Assembly (NCBI GenBank): GCA_001749745.1
Contig: JWTM01000186.1
Coordinates: 140,119-204,118, forward strand
Length of the DNA stretch: 64,000 nucleotides
DNA from: Candidatus Marispirochaeta associata
GTDB taxonomy: Bacteria; Spirochaetota; Spirochaetia; JC444; Marispirochaetaceae
Direction: 5' to 3'
The notes below the pieces were generated by a model. The model had not been told where the DNA came from and did no database searches. It saw only the letters and a list, made by a program, of their open reading frames with translations. The translations under genes were made by a program, and so were the position numbers. Below, one piece after another: positions 1 through 8,801 of this stretch; within the stretch, counting starts at the first letter, position 1; each line of letters starts with the position of its first letter.

Positions 1-972
1 ATAACGACCTTGACGAATATCTTTGAAACCATCGATGAAGGCATTCTTCTCATCGATTCGCAAGGCAAGACAATCGAGGCCAACCAGAAGATCGTCAACC
101 TCCTCGATGTGGAGGATCTATCTCAGCTCGAGGAGGATGATATCCTCGATCGATTTATTCATGATGGTGAAAGCCTCCGGAACCTGATCCTCGAGGGAAG
201 TCCTATTTCCGATCTCTATTGCGATCTCTATTCGGCGCGTTTCGAGCTCATTCCGGTACGGATAAACGTTCGCCCCCTGACGAAAGCCGCCGGCGAGCGG
301 GGTGATTTTCTGGTATTGGTATCCAATGAGTCGCTCAGGATCCGCATGCGCAGGGAGCAGGAGCGTCTCGCCGCCCAGGCCACCGAGGCAGAGTTAAGGG
401 CCTTGCGGGCGCAAATCAATCCCCATTTTCTTTTCAATACCCTGAATACCATCGCCCATCTTATCGAAACCGAGCCCGAAGAGGCGGTAGGAACGGTGGA
501 AAAGCTGGCCGGAATGTTTCGCTACGCCCTGCTTTCTACCAAACATCCAACCGTGGCCTTGTCGGAAGAGATGCTCCATGTGCGAACGCTGTTGGAGATT
601 GAGAAAATCAGGCACGGCAAGCGACTGGAAGTAAATCTCAATCTCGGCCGCGGGACGGAGGAGCGGCCTATCCCGCCCATGGTACTGCAGCCCTTGGTAG
701 AGAACGGTATCAAGCATGGCGCCGATCCCGAGGGTAATATTCGGCTGACAATCTCTTCCGCCCTGGTGGATAAGAAACTGATTATCGAAGTTGCCGACCG
801 AGGAACCGCCGGAATCGATATCGATCGGCTCTTGAACAACAGTCGCACAGGACTGAAGAATGTGAATCAGCGCCTATTGACCCTCTATCGAAGCAGCCTC
901 GAGTTTGAGCAATACGAGCCGAGAGGATTGCTGGTCCGGATCAAAATACCCTTGGAGGGAGAAGCGGTATGA
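1..972 (+). CDS. LytS-type sensor histidine kinase, 5' end outside window
   Basis: Sensor kinase of the LytS/YehU (His_kinase family) type, expected to phosphorylate the regulator encoded next. The reading frame is open to the left edge of the window, so the true start and any membrane or GAF region are probably missing; the first in-frame start seen is TTG at 10. The visible part begins with a PAS-like domain (about residues 1-100), a short linker, then the His_kinase box INPHFLFNTLNTIAHL with the phospho-acceptor His, and an ATPase domain with LQPLVENGIKHG (N box) near residue 230. It overlaps the next gene by ATGA, so the pair is translationally coupled. Confidence 0.9.
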   Translation: MTTLTNIFETIDEGILLIDSQGKTIEANQKIVNLLDVEDLSQLEEDDILDRFIHDGESLRNLILEGSPISDLYCDLYSARFELIPVRINVRPLTKAAGERGDFLVLVSNESLRIRMRREQERLAAQATEAELRALRAQINPHFLFNTLNTIAHLIETEPEEAVGTVEKLAGMFRYALLSTKHPTVALSEEMLHVRTLLEIEKIRHGKRLEVNLNLGRGTEERPIPPMVLQPLVENGIKHGADPEGNIRLTISSALVDKKLIIEVADRGTAGIDIDRLLNNSRTGLKNVNQRLLTLYRSSLEFEQYEPRGLLVRIKIPLEGEAV

Positions 973-1721
973 TTAGAGCTATCATTGCCGATGATGAGCA
1001 GCCCGCCAGAGGCAGGCTTAAGAAGTTCCTCGACGATTATCAAGGAATTGAATTGGTGGCGGAGGCGGAGAACGGGCAGGAGACGGTAGAACAGGTTAAC
1101 CGCTTGAAGCCGGATCTGCTCTTTCTCGATATTCAGATGCCCAAAGGCAACGGCTTCGAGGCGCTGGCACAGTTTACGCACGAACCGATTGTGGTGTTCA
1201 CCACCGCCTACGATGAGTATGCCATCGAGGCCTTCGATGTGCATGCCCAGGATTATCTCTTGAAGCCCTTCAGCAAGGATCGCTTTGAGCAGACTATTCA
1301 GCGGGTGCGCGCCAGGCTGGGCGATCCCGAAGAGTACAAAGCGGGAACGCGGACAATCGTCTCCGAGATCAATCCGGTTCAAGGGGTTTTAAAACGGGTC
1401 AGCGTCAAGAAAGGTCATGTTTTTACTATTCTCCCCACCGAGGCGATCCTGGCGATCACCACTATCGACGGCTTGGTCTATATCCACACCGCAGACAATG
1501 AGTTCCAGTCGGACACAACCCTAAATCAGTTTGAGCGCCGGCTGGACCCCTCCCTCTTTATGCGCATACACCGTTCATCTATCGTCAATCTCGAGCGGAT
1601 TACCAAAATCATGCCCTGGGGGCAGGGGCGCTATGCAGTAGTTCTAGAGAACGGCAACTCCCTGCAGGTAAGCAGGGAGCGCATAAAGGAGTTCCGGGAG
1701 CGGGTGGGTTTGAAGATCTAA
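969..1721 (+). CDS. LytTR-family response regulator
   Basis: Response regulator of the LytR/AlgR class, partner of the preceding kinase. The N-terminal receiver domain (residues 1-120) has acidic DDEQ near residue 8, the phospho-acceptor Asp in LLFLDIQMPKGNG and the Lys in LLKPFSKDRF. The C-terminal half (about 150-248) is a LytTR DNA-binding domain, recognisable by FMRIHRSSIVNLERI and the following beta-rich segment. The ATG overlaps the kinase stop codon. It ends tail to tail with the SDR gene, sharing 4 bases. The targets cannot be read from the window. Confidence 0.93.
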   Translation: MIRAIIADDEQPARGRLKKFLDDYQGIELVAEAENGQETVEQVNRLKPDLLFLDIQMPKGNGFEALAQFTHEPIVVFTTAYDEYAIEAFDVHAQDYLLKPFSKDRFEQTIQRVRARLGDPEEYKAGTRTIVSEINPVQGVLKRVSVKKGHVFTILPTEAILAITTIDGLVYIHTADNEFQSDTTLNQFERRLDPSLFMRIHRSSIVNLERITKIMPWGQGRYAVVLENGNSLQVSRERIKEFRERVGLKI

Positions 1722-2500
1722 ACCGTAGCCTTGGTCGCTCCGGTGGTGATCCCGCCGTCCACCAGCAGACACAGACCGCTGATGTAGGCGCTGGCGTCGG
1801 AGGCCAGGAAGACAATCGCTCCGTCCAGGTCATCGGGCAGGCCCGGACGGTTTAGGGGAATTCTGTCGCTGATGTACTCAACCCAGGCCTGGTTCTCGTA
1901 GAGGGCCTTGGTCTGTTCAGTCTTGAACCAGCCCGGGGCCAGGCAGTTGACGGTAATACCGTCGCCGCCCCATTCGTCGGCCAGGCTCATGGTCAATTGC
2001 TTGATTCCGCCTCGGCTTGCGCAGTAGACGCTGATCCCCGCATACCCGAAGACGCTGGTGACGGAACCGATGTTGATAATCCGGCCGTAGCCGTGGGGAA
2101 TCATCCTTTTAGCCGCCGCCTGGGCGACGAAGAAGGGGCCTCGCAGATTGGTTTCGATAATCTGATTCCACTCATCCCAGCTGACATCGACCGCCGCTTT
2201 CCGAATATTCATGCCGGCGTTGTTTACCAGAATGTCGATATGACCCAACGCGGCTTCGGCCTCGCTCATCATCTGCTCGATGCTGTGGTGGTTCCGCACA
2301 TCCAGTTCCAACGGGATCGCCTCCGAACCGAGGCTCTCGATCTCGGCACAGGTATCCGTGAGCCGATCCTTCTCTCTGCTGGTGACGACCACCCGGGCTC
2401 CGGCGGAGGCCAAGGCCTTGGCAAAGTAGCGCCCCAAACCGCGGCTTGCTCCGGTGACGACGGCGGTTTTATCGCTTAACGAAAAGAGTTCCCTGTTCAT
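1718..2500 (-). CDS. SDR-family oxidoreductase (gluconate 5-dehydrogenase-like)
   Basis: Classical short-chain dehydrogenase/reductase, 260 residues. It has the cofactor motif TGASRGLG near residue 17, NNAGMN near 93, a catalytic Ser in INIGSVTS (near 147) and the YCASRGG active-site Tyr, where the usual YxxxK Lys is replaced: YCASRGG reads Tyr-Cys-Ala-Ser-Arg. The C-terminal LVDGGITTG is typical. Overall spacing resembles 2-deoxy-gluconate or gluconate 5-dehydrogenases, but the substrate is inferred. The start overlaps the stop of the upstream zinc dehydrogenase by ATGA, so both belong to one leftward operon, likely for sugar-acid or polyol breakdown. The K-to-R change at the catalytic Lys is odd and worth checking. 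Confidence 0.88.
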   Translation of the reverse strand: MNRELFSLSDKTAVVTGASRGLGRYFAKALASAGARVVVTSREKDRLTDTCAEIESLGSEAIPLELDVRNHHSIEQMMSEAEAALGHIDILVNNAGMNIRKAAVDVSWDEWNQIIETNLRGPFFVAQAAAKRMIPHGYGRIINIGSVTSVFGYAGISVYCASRGGIKQLTMSLADEWGGDGITVNCLAPGWFKTEQTKALYENQAWVEYISDRIPLNRPGLPDDLDGAIVFLASDASAYISGLCLLVDGGITTGATKATV

Positions 2501-3540
2501 CTGTTTACTCCGGGATAAAGAATGACTTTCAAGAGCTCCGTATCCTTGCGGCTGAGTTCCTCGAACCAGTGCGCTCCTTCCGCAAGATCCGCCCGGGCGG
2601 AGATGAGCGGCTCTACATCGATCCGGCCGGAACGCAAAAGCTCGATGCAGGCCCCGTACTCCCCGGCGGAGGCGTTAGAGCCTTGGATACGGATTTGACG
2701 GCTCACGACCTGCTGTAGGGGAAGGCGGATTTCCGGAGCAAAATTGCCGATAACCGTTACCGTCCCCCCTTTTCGAAGCTGCCCTATCGCGCCGGTCAGT
2801 GTGGGTTCTAAACCGACCGCGTCGAAGGCGCATTCAAAGCCGAGCCCGTCGCTCGCCTGTTGTAAAAACGCGTCGGCATCCTTACTGCCGGTATCTACCG
2901 TTAGGTCCGCCCCGAGGGTGCGGGCGAAATCGAGGCGCTTGGGATTGATATCGGCCATGACGACCCGTCCGCAGCCGGCCTGCTTCAGAACCAGCATCGT
3001 TAACAAACCGATAATCCCTGCGCCGAAGACGAGGGCCTTGTCGCCCACGCTTATGGGAGTGATATCGACGGCGTGTACGGCGATGGAGAGGGGCTCGATC
3101 ATCGCCCCCGCTTCAAAACTCAGCCCATCCGGGAGTCGGTACAGGAGCCGCTCCGGGACGGCCAGATACTCGGCGAAGGCTCCCTGATAGGTGTACTCAT
3201 CACAGGAGACCCCGAAGACCCTGCGGTTTTCGCAGAAGTTGACCTCCCCCCTGCGGCAGAAGCGGCAGCTCCCGCAGTAGCGGGTGGAATCGAAGGTGAC
3301 CCGATCGCCTACTGAGTATGAGGCGACTCGACTTCCCGCCTCGACGATCGATCCCGCAGCCTCGTGGCCCATGATAATCGGTGGAATGCGGCGTCCGGTA
3401 CTACCGTCGACCCCGTGTACGTCGCTGCCGCAGATCCCGACCGCTTCGATACGAAGGAGAACCTCATCCTCCGCGATGCTCGGTTTCTCCACCTCGATTA
3501 TTTCCAACTGGTTATATGCCGTGAGATTTAAGGCCCGCAT
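2497..3540 (-). CDS. Zinc-dependent medium-chain alcohol dehydrogenase
   Basis: Medium-chain dehydrogenase of the sorbitol/threonine dehydrogenase type, 347 residues. The catalytic zinc site is seen in VGICGSDVHG and GHEAAGSIVE; the structural zinc Cys cluster is in CGSCRFCRRGEVNFC; the Rossmann motif is GAGIIGLL near residue 173. The family oxidises a secondary alcohol of a polyol or sugar acid with NAD(P). The substrate is not fixed by sequence. The SDR overlaps its stop codon, and a 2-hydroxyacid dehydrogenase lies 6 bases upstream, so the three are probably co-transcribed and act in one catabolic route. Confidence 0.92.
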   Translation of the reverse strand: MRALNLTAYNQLEIIEVEKPSIAEDEVLLRIEAVGICGSDVHGVDGSTGRRIPPIIMGHEAAGSIVEAGSRVASYSVGDRVTFDSTRYCGSCRFCRRGEVNFCENRRVFGVSCDEYTYQGAFAEYLAVPERLLYRLPDGLSFEAGAMIEPLSIAVHAVDITPISVGDKALVFGAGIIGLLTMLVLKQAGCGRVVMADINPKRLDFARTLGADLTVDTGSKDADAFLQQASDGLGFECAFDAVGLEPTLTGAIGQLRKGGTVTVIGNFAPEIRLPLQQVVSRQIRIQGSNASAGEYGACIELLRSGRIDVEPLISARADLAEGAHWFEELSRKDTELLKVILYPGVNR

Positions 3541-3546
3541 TTTTGC

Positions 3547-4536
3547 CTACCTTGAAACCACATAGGGAACTTCATGCCCGTCGAGGTAACGCACCACGGC
3601 CTCCGCCGACAGGCTCCGCATGCGTAGTTTACCGTAGTCCGAATCGGAGCCTACATGGGGGCTTACGGCAATATTCAGATCATCCGTCAAAGGCAGATCC
3701 GGCTGGTCCCAGACCTCATCCAAACCGTAGCCGAAGAGGCGCTTTTCCGTTACCGCCTTATAGACGGCCCTACTGTCGACCAGAATCCCCCGAGCGCAGT
3801 TTACCAGGACTGTTTCAGGCTTCATCCGGTTCAACTCATTCTCACCAATGATCTGTGCTGTGCCCGAGGCGTGCAGGGTAATCAAGTCGGCCCGGCTGCA
3901 GAGTTCTTCTAACTCTACATACTCGGCTCCCACCGACTCGGCCCAGGTTCGGTCCGGATAGGGGTCGGAGACGATGAGCTTCAGGTCGAAGCCGCTCAAC
4001 ATGGATTGTACATATTTACCGATCGTGCCGGTGCCGACGATCCCGAGGGTCTTGCCGCTGACATCCAGACGGGAGGGGCCGGTTTTCAGCAATCCCCGGG
4101 ATGCCCGACTATGGTGGGGGATCCGTCGACCTGCGATATCGAGCAGGGTGGCTACCGCCCATTCCGCCGTGGGGCGGGCGCTGGCGGCCGGGGTGTTGGT
4201 GACGATAATCCCCGCCTGCTGTGCCGCCTCTAGGTCGACATTGTTGTAGCCGATGCCGTATCTGGCGATGATCCGTAAATCGCCCCCTGCCGCCGGCCCA
4301 AGCTGAGCCAGTAAGGGCGCCGGCCAGACCTCCAGATCGGCGATGACCGCTACCGCATCTTTCAGCTCGTCGATCGATAAAGGTGTCGCCGGATTCCGGT
4401 TCGTGCGGAATTCCAATGTTAGAGAGTTCTCTGCGGCCACGCGTTCGAGTTCCCGGCGCGGAACCTCCTCCCCCTCCGGGTGCGAAGCTAGGGTGTCCTG
4501 AAAACTGGTGGCGAATACGAGGATTTTCTTGCTCAT
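3547..4536 (-). CDS. D-isomer-specific 2-hydroxyacid dehydrogenase
   Basis: NAD-dependent 2-hydroxyacid dehydrogenase of the phosphoglycerate/glyoxylate reductase superfamily. It shows the NAD motif GIVGTGTIGKYV, the catalytic Arg in VNCARGILVDSRAV and the His in AVSPHVGSDS. The ATG giving MSKKILVFAT at 4536 was chosen because a start further upstream (TTG at 4575) adds 13 residues that do not look like the family N terminus; neither start has a strong ribosome-binding site. It is the first of three leftward dehydrogenase genes and probably reduces or oxidises a 2-keto/2-hydroxy acid in the same pathway. Confidence 0.9.
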   Translation of the reverse strand: MSKKILVFATSFQDTLASHPEGEEVPRRELERVAAENSLTLEFRTNRNPATPLSIDELKDAVAVIADLEVWPAPLLAQLGPAAGGDLRIIARYGIGYNNVDLEAAQQAGIIVTNTPAASARPTAEWAVATLLDIAGRRIPHHSRASRGLLKTGPSRLDVSGKTLGIVGTGTIGKYVQSMLSGFDLKLIVSDPYPDRTWAESVGAEYVELEELCSRADLITLHASGTAQIIGENELNRMKPETVLVNCARGILVDSRAVYKAVTEKRLFGYGLDEVWDQPDLPLTDDLNIAVSPHVGSDSDYGKLRMRSLSAEAVVRYLDGHEVPYVVSR

Positions 4537-4624
4537 GATGGGGACCAGTATGGATTTAAAGCCCAGGATCTGCAATAGAAACCGGGTGAATGGACAGATA
4601 GGTGGATGAACGGGAAAATGGAAG

Positions 4625-4664
4625 GATAAGCGGGGGCCCCGCGAGGAGCCCCCTGTTTTTCTCT
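4625..4664. terminator. GC-rich hairpin between hydrolase and dehydrogenase genes
   Basis: GGGGGC and GCCCCC arms surround a 10-base loop, followed on the + strand by TGTTTTT. Both flanking genes run leftward, so the T-run lies on the wrong side for a simple intrinsic terminator of the upstream hydrolase gene. It may still act as a stabilising 3' hairpin or a weak terminator. Low confidence. Confidence 0.35.
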
Positions 4665-4673
4665 AAGACTTTT

Positions 4674-6533
4674 CTATATCTGTGTTAAGGTATTGCTGGC
4701 GACCATCATGGTTACCAGGAGTCCCATGATCAAACCGGGAAGGTACGGATTCCCGCTCTCCTTGTAGATTTTGCGGGAGATTACCGCTGCGGTGGGAAGG
4801 ATAACTACAATCGGGAAGAGCCAGATACCGATGATGTTGGAGACCCCCGTGTAGAATACTTCGCCCGTGGCGAAGAAGGTGATGTACTGAATGGCGACGA
4901 TGATAGCCGGCGCCAAGGCGGTAAAGGCGGCCACTACCAGGGTGTTGAGCCACTCCTTATCCGCTATCTTGAAATAGTTGAAGCTGTTTACTCCCACTGA
5001 GTTGGCTACATAGTAGAGCAGAAACAGGGGGGCGTACTTGAGGGCGATGCCGATCTTATCGGGGGTAAAGGTGCGGAAGGTAAGTACCCAGGCCCGGAAA
5101 TCGACCTTGAAGAAGTAGTCGGCCAGGAAGACGATGCCGAAAGCCGATGCTACAACCAGAATCGCCAATCCGATCGTCCGGATCAGATAATCCAGAGATA
5201 CGGTGATCCCCCGGTCGCCGGGATTCATACCCGTTTTTTTGGAGTAGAGATAGTAGGTCAGTAGCAGGGCAATAATTATGGTAAGCCCCATAACGGCGCT
5301 CCACATGCCGATGTAGTAGGTCGGACGCTGAGGGAAGAAGGCGGGCCGGGTCGCTACCGTCCAGTTGTAGAGCTTCAAATAGGAGATGTACGCCACAAGG
5401 GAGACGACCAGCGATGAGATCCAGAACCAGAGTTTTCCGGCTTTATCCAGACCCGCTGCCGGTTCTACCGCTTCAACCCTTCGTACCGCGGCGAAGACCT
5501 TGGTACTCAGCATCAGCTTGGTGAAGCTCACCAGAAACATCACGATCCCGATAAGGCCTATAAAGTTGAAGAGCAGCTTGATAGGCCAGATCTGATTGCC
5601 CGAGGCGATTTTCCGGGGCGCACCGAGGGTCTTCTCGAAGTACTCGATACCGTAGGCGGCGCATTCGGTGGATACGTGATTCCAGGGATGAATTTGGTAC
5701 GGCGCATAGATTATCCGGACCGCTTCCCTGCCGTCGATAGTTTGGGTATAGAAGATCCCCTCGTCCCGCTTTTCCTTCGGATCGGTTCCGAAAGCGAGGA
5801 AGGATTGGGCGTACTCAGTGTTAACGTACTCGCCGGGAACGGTCCGGCTTCCGTCCTCTTTTACGGTTCGGAAGAAGAACTCGTCGAATTGTGCGGCGAT
5901 TATCCCCACATCCCGGCTGCCGTAGTTGTTGGTGTAGGGGCGGCGGTCGTCCGGCTGAACGAAGGGGGTGTAGCGCGGTTCATCGGGGTGGGTGGTATAC
6001 ATCGCGTCGTTGGCTACCAGCAGCACCGATGAGATGAGGGGGGTCTCTCGCTGGTTATCCTCCTTGATAGACCAGTTAGCCGCCCGGGCGCCGTTGGAGT
6101 GGCCGGTCGCGCCGATCCTTGAATCGTCCACGTAGGGTAGTTCCGCCATGAGTTTGACCGCGTCATACATGCCGGTTCCGGCGTTGGACCATTCGGCCGG
6201 GGTAACAGGATCGGAATGACCGTGACCGTACATATCGATTGAGATGACTACGTAACCCCTGCGCGCCCACTCGACATAGTTCAGATCCTGCATCTCCCGG
6301 TTGTTATACCAGCCGTGACTGGTGACGATCCCGGGGGCCGGGTTATCCGCGGTGGCCGTCTTAGGTTTGAAGAGCAGGGCGCTCATCATATGGCCGGATG
6401 GCGTCTCCCAGCGCATATCCTTGATTTCTACTTTCCCTCCTGAGCTCTGTACTATAGCGGCGCCGATCATACTTACTAAACAGAGAAGAAGAGCTATAGC
6501 CAAGACTCGTCGATTTCTTTCTGCTGCATCCAT
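4674..6533 (-). CDS. Alpha/beta hydrolase fused to C-terminal membrane domain
   Basis: A 619-residue protein. The ATG at 6533 is preceded by a strong AGGAGGG site; an in-frame ATG further upstream lacks one. An N-terminal anchor (LAIALLLCLVSMIGAAIV) is followed by an alpha/beta-hydrolase domain (about residues 40-300) with SHGWYNN (oxyanion region), SIDMYGHGHS and the nucleophile elbow GATGHSNGARA. After residue 310 there are about eight hydrophobic segments. The hydrolase probably sits outside the membrane. Family members of the dienelactone hydrolase/CocE type act on esters; the substrate here is unknown. It is divergent from an IclR regulator and upstream of three dehydrogenase genes, which suggests a shared catabolic role. 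Confidence 0.8.
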   Translation of the reverse strand: MDAAERNRRVLAIALLLCLVSMIGAAIVQSSGGKVEIKDMRWETPSGHMMSALLFKPKTATADNPAPGIVTSHGWYNNREMQDLNYVEWARRGYVVISIDMYGHGHSDPVTPAEWSNAGTGMYDAVKLMAELPYVDDSRIGATGHSNGARAANWSIKEDNQRETPLISSVLLVANDAMYTTHPDEPRYTPFVQPDDRRPYTNNYGSRDVGIIAAQFDEFFFRTVKEDGSRTVPGEYVNTEYAQSFLAFGTDPKEKRDEGIFYTQTIDGREAVRIIYAPYQIHPWNHVSTECAAYGIEYFEKTLGAPRKIASGNQIWPIKLLFNFIGLIGIVMFLVSFTKLMLSTKVFAAVRRVEAVEPAAGLDKAGKLWFWISSLVVSLVAYISYLKLYNWTVATRPAFFPQRPTYYIGMWSAVMGLTIIIALLLTYYLYSKKTGMNPGDRGITVSLDYLIRTIGLAILVVASAFGIVFLADYFFKVDFRAWVLTFRTFTPDKIGIALKYAPLFLLYYVANSVGVNSFNYFKIADKEWLNTLVVAAFTALAPAIIVAIQYITFFATGEVFYTGVSNIIGIWLFPIVVILPTAAVISRKIYKESGNPYLPGLIMGLLVTMMVASNTLTQI

Positions 6534-6552
6534 TGATTCCCTCCTGTGCTGC

Positions 6553-6570
6553 TTTATCATATATGATAAA
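6553..6570. promoter_or_regulatory. Perfect 18-bp palindrome, candidate IclR operator
   Basis: TTTATCATATATGATAAA is a perfect inverted repeat, located directly upstream of the hydrolase ribosome-binding site and in the region shared with the divergent IclR gene. IclR-type regulators bind AT-rich palindromes in such positions. Binding by this IclR protein is inferred, not shown. Confidence 0.6.
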
Positions 6571-6660
6571 AATTATTATTAACCCGCTTAGCGGATCTGT
6601 CAATCTTAATTTTTCGTTTTGGAGCTGGACAATTGCTGAGAGCAAGCTACAATACCAGTG

Positions 6661-7383
6661 ATGAAAGAGACCCCTGAAAGAACCTCCGCTCTCCAGCGGG
6701 GATTGAAGATTCTCGAAATTCTTTCCGATAGCCGGGAGCCGCAAACCCTGAGCTCCTTAGCCCGCACACTCGGTCTATCTGTCTCCAGTATTCAGCGTAT
6801 GGTGGACCAGCTGGCAAGCGAAGGCTATATCCTGAGGAGCGCTACCGGGGGCTACTATCTGAGCCAGAAGCTCTACCGGGTGGCCCACGACCACGAATCA
6901 GAGCGTTCGCTGCTGCAATCGGCTATGCCGGGGATGCACGACTTCGTGGGGGCTACGGGAGAATCGATTCACTTGAGTGTGGCGGTCATGGACCAGTTTG
7001 TGGTTATCGGGCAACTCTCGGGGACCAATATCGTACGCATCACCGTACGTCCGGGTAGTTATCCCATCGACACATTGCCCAGCGGATTGGTGCTCCTGGT
7101 ATTAGGCGCCCGGGGCGCCAACAATCATCTGGTAGACCGCATTAATGAGGATACCCGAAGATTTATTAGAGAAAACGAATACTGGTACGGCCCTAGCGGG
7201 GTATCCGCGGGAATCTATCACCTCTCTACACCGGTGCTCTTGAAGGACGGTCTTTGTATTGCCGCTTTGACCTGCAGTTTCGCCTTGCCCCTGGGGGAGG
7301 AAGATAAGCCTCAGCATCGAGTCGGCCAACTGGTTAAGCCCTTGAAGGAGGCCGCCAGGGAAATCCAGACAGCGATCGGATAG
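6661..7383 (+). CDS. IclR-family transcriptional regulator
   Basis: One-component regulator, 240 residues from the ATG at 6661 (a GTG lies just before it). Residues 8-65 form the IclR winged helix: SALQRGLKILEILSD, then LSSLARTLGLSVSSIQRMV. The remainder is the IclR effector domain, which senses small organic acids in known members. It is transcribed divergently from the hydrolase gene with about 125 bases between them, containing a perfect palindrome. It most likely controls the hydrolase and the three dehydrogenases beyond it, and perhaps itself. Confidence 0.93.
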   Translation: MKETPERTSALQRGLKILEILSDSREPQTLSSLARTLGLSVSSIQRMVDQLASEGYILRSATGGYYLSQKLYRVAHDHESERSLLQSAMPGMHDFVGATGESIHLSVAVMDQFVVIGQLSGTNIVRITVRPGSYPIDTLPSGLVLLVLGARGANNHLVDRINEDTRRFIRENEYWYGPSGVSAGIYHLSTPVLLKDGLCIAALTCSFALPLGEEDKPQHRVGQLVKPLKEAAREIQTAIG

Positions 7384-7408
7384 GCCGCCTTTATATTGAG
7401 TGCTCCGA

Positions 7409-7954
7409 TTACTCTTCCGGCACCGGCAACGAGCGGCGACTCAGTATCTCCGAGAGTTCATTGATTCCCTTCTGGTCTTCCCCTTGAACCGCGACCACCA
7501 GTTTGAGCATTAGCAGGGCGGGATCCTCCGCCGCCGCCGTTGCGGCGCGCTCGAGCAGCTCGGCGGCCTTCTCGAGTTCTCCCCGGTCGATCTCTGTCTC
7601 CGCCGCCTGCAAGAGATGGTCGAGCGAAGCCAGACGCACATAGAGCACCTGAAGGCGATCGCTGAACTCAATGCTGATGTTTCGAGTTTCGAAGCCCTGC
7701 CTGGAGATGATTAAATAATGCCTTCCGGGGGGGATCGGTTCGCTAACAAAGCGGCCGTTGATATCGCTCTGGGTTCGGATACCGGTATCGATACGGATGT
7801 GCGCCCCGCGAATAGGACGCCCCGCAGAGGAGTAGATCATCCCGGCGAGAGGGGCCTTTTCGAAGGGAAGGGGAGTCGAAACGTTGGGGACGGTGCTGCT
7901 GCAGTGACAGATCACTAGGGTGGCGAACAGCAAAACGTTAATTCTTTGAAACAT
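7409..7954 (-). CDS. Lipoprotein with carboxypeptidase-regulatory-like domain, last gene of T2SS operon
   Basis: A 181-residue protein from ATG 7954 (MFQRINVLL); an upstream in-frame start adds 13 polar residues. The N terminus looks like a lipoprotein signal, with LLFATLVICHC giving possible lipidated Cys residues. Residues about 35-100 resemble a CarboxypepD_reg/PEGA beta domain (PLAGMIYSSAGRPIRGAHI, GRFVSEPIPPGRHYLII). The C-terminal part is helical and TPR-like (ETEIDRGELEKAAELLERAA). It overlaps the GspM-like gene by 17 bases, so it is the last gene of the secretion operon. A pilotin- or scaffold-like role is possible but only inferred from context. Confidence 0.72.
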   Translation of the reverse strand: MFQRINVLLFATLVICHCSSTVPNVSTPLPFEKAPLAGMIYSSAGRPIRGAHIRIDTGIRTQSDINGRFVSEPIPPGRHYLIISRQGFETRNISIEFSDRLQVLYVRLASLDHLLQAAETEIDRGELEKAAELLERAATAAAEDPALLMLKLVVAVQGEDQKGINELSEILSRRSLPVPEE

Positions 7955-8801
7955 CGTATATATGCTCCTTGTAGAGGATTTGAACCTCCTCAACTCCCAG
8001 GGAATGGAAACGATACTCCTCGTTGTGAGATCTTCCGGGGGCGGATGACAAATAAATCATCTCTCCCGTGGAGGAATCCTTGAGGAATACCGTTATCTTC
8101 CCGTCCACAACCGCCTCCCCGATGTAGGAGAGTGCGAGCACTTCAGGCGGCGCTTCTGTTGCGGCTGGTTCGAGCGCAACTCTTGCGGGAGTCCTTTGCT
8201 CCATTTCGGTTCGAATAGAAGATGGATACGAGAGAAGGGACGTGATCTTCGCCAGGGCTGCTGAGGTCGGGATTGCCGCCTCCGCTGCGCTATCAGGGAC
8301 TGCGGCCAGTAAATCCATGCTGAATCGGTATCCTTCAGTCCCGGATCGTCGACTGAGGGATAGTCTCTCGAATCTGAGGAAAACCAGCTTGTCTTGGATC
8401 TCTCTCAACAGGGGAAGAATGGTTAGGGGAGGAGCTTCTCCCGAGAGGCGAATACGGGACTCTTCCTCGTTCAGTGCATAGGAGTGCAGCTCGACCGGAA
8501 CCCCTCTCACCATCGAACGGATTCGCTCGCCGGCTTCTATAAGGGGGATCACTATTGGGTTGATGGCCCGTTCCCGAAGGTGCGCTTCCCTTTCGGCCGA
8601 GATCCTCCTTAGCTCCTCCAATTCTCTCTCATCGATACTCGGCGCCGATTCGATTAATGCCTGTTCAGCGGCGATGCGACGGTTCAAACCCTTGAGTCTA
8701 TTGAGTATGTGGAGCGTTCCCGGCAGGGCCGCGCTTACCCCTAGGCAAAGCAGGAGTATCCCTAGCAGCTTCTCTTCGCCGAGCCCCAGCCTTCTCTTCA
8801 T
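7938..8801 (-). CDS. GspM/PilO-like type II secretion protein
   Basis: A 287-residue bitopic protein with one N-terminal membrane segment (LLGILLLCLGVSAALPG), a coiled coil (about residues 30-80) and then a ferredoxin-like periplasmic region with a small C-terminal beta domain (ALSYIGEAVVDGKITVFL). This layout fits GspM/PilO of the inner-membrane platform. It lies between a GspL-like gene (4-base overlap upstream) and the terminal lipoprotein gene. Sequence similarity alone would not identify it; the call leans on architecture and position. The C-terminal domain resembles the GspC/PilP-type homology region, so it may also cover that missing function. Confidence 0.62.
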   Translation of the reverse strand: MKRRLGLGEEKLLGILLLCLGVSAALPGTLHILNRLKGLNRRIAAEQALIESAPSIDERELEELRRISAEREAHLRERAINPIVIPLIEAGERIRSMVRGVPVELHSYALNEEESRIRLSGEAPPLTILPLLREIQDKLVFLRFERLSLSRRSGTEGYRFSMDLLAAVPDSAAEAAIPTSAALAKITSLLSYPSSIRTEMEQRTPARVALEPAATEAPPEVLALSYIGEAVVDGKITVFLKDSSTGEMIYLSSAPGRSHNEEYRFHSLGVEEVQILYKEHIYDVSKN

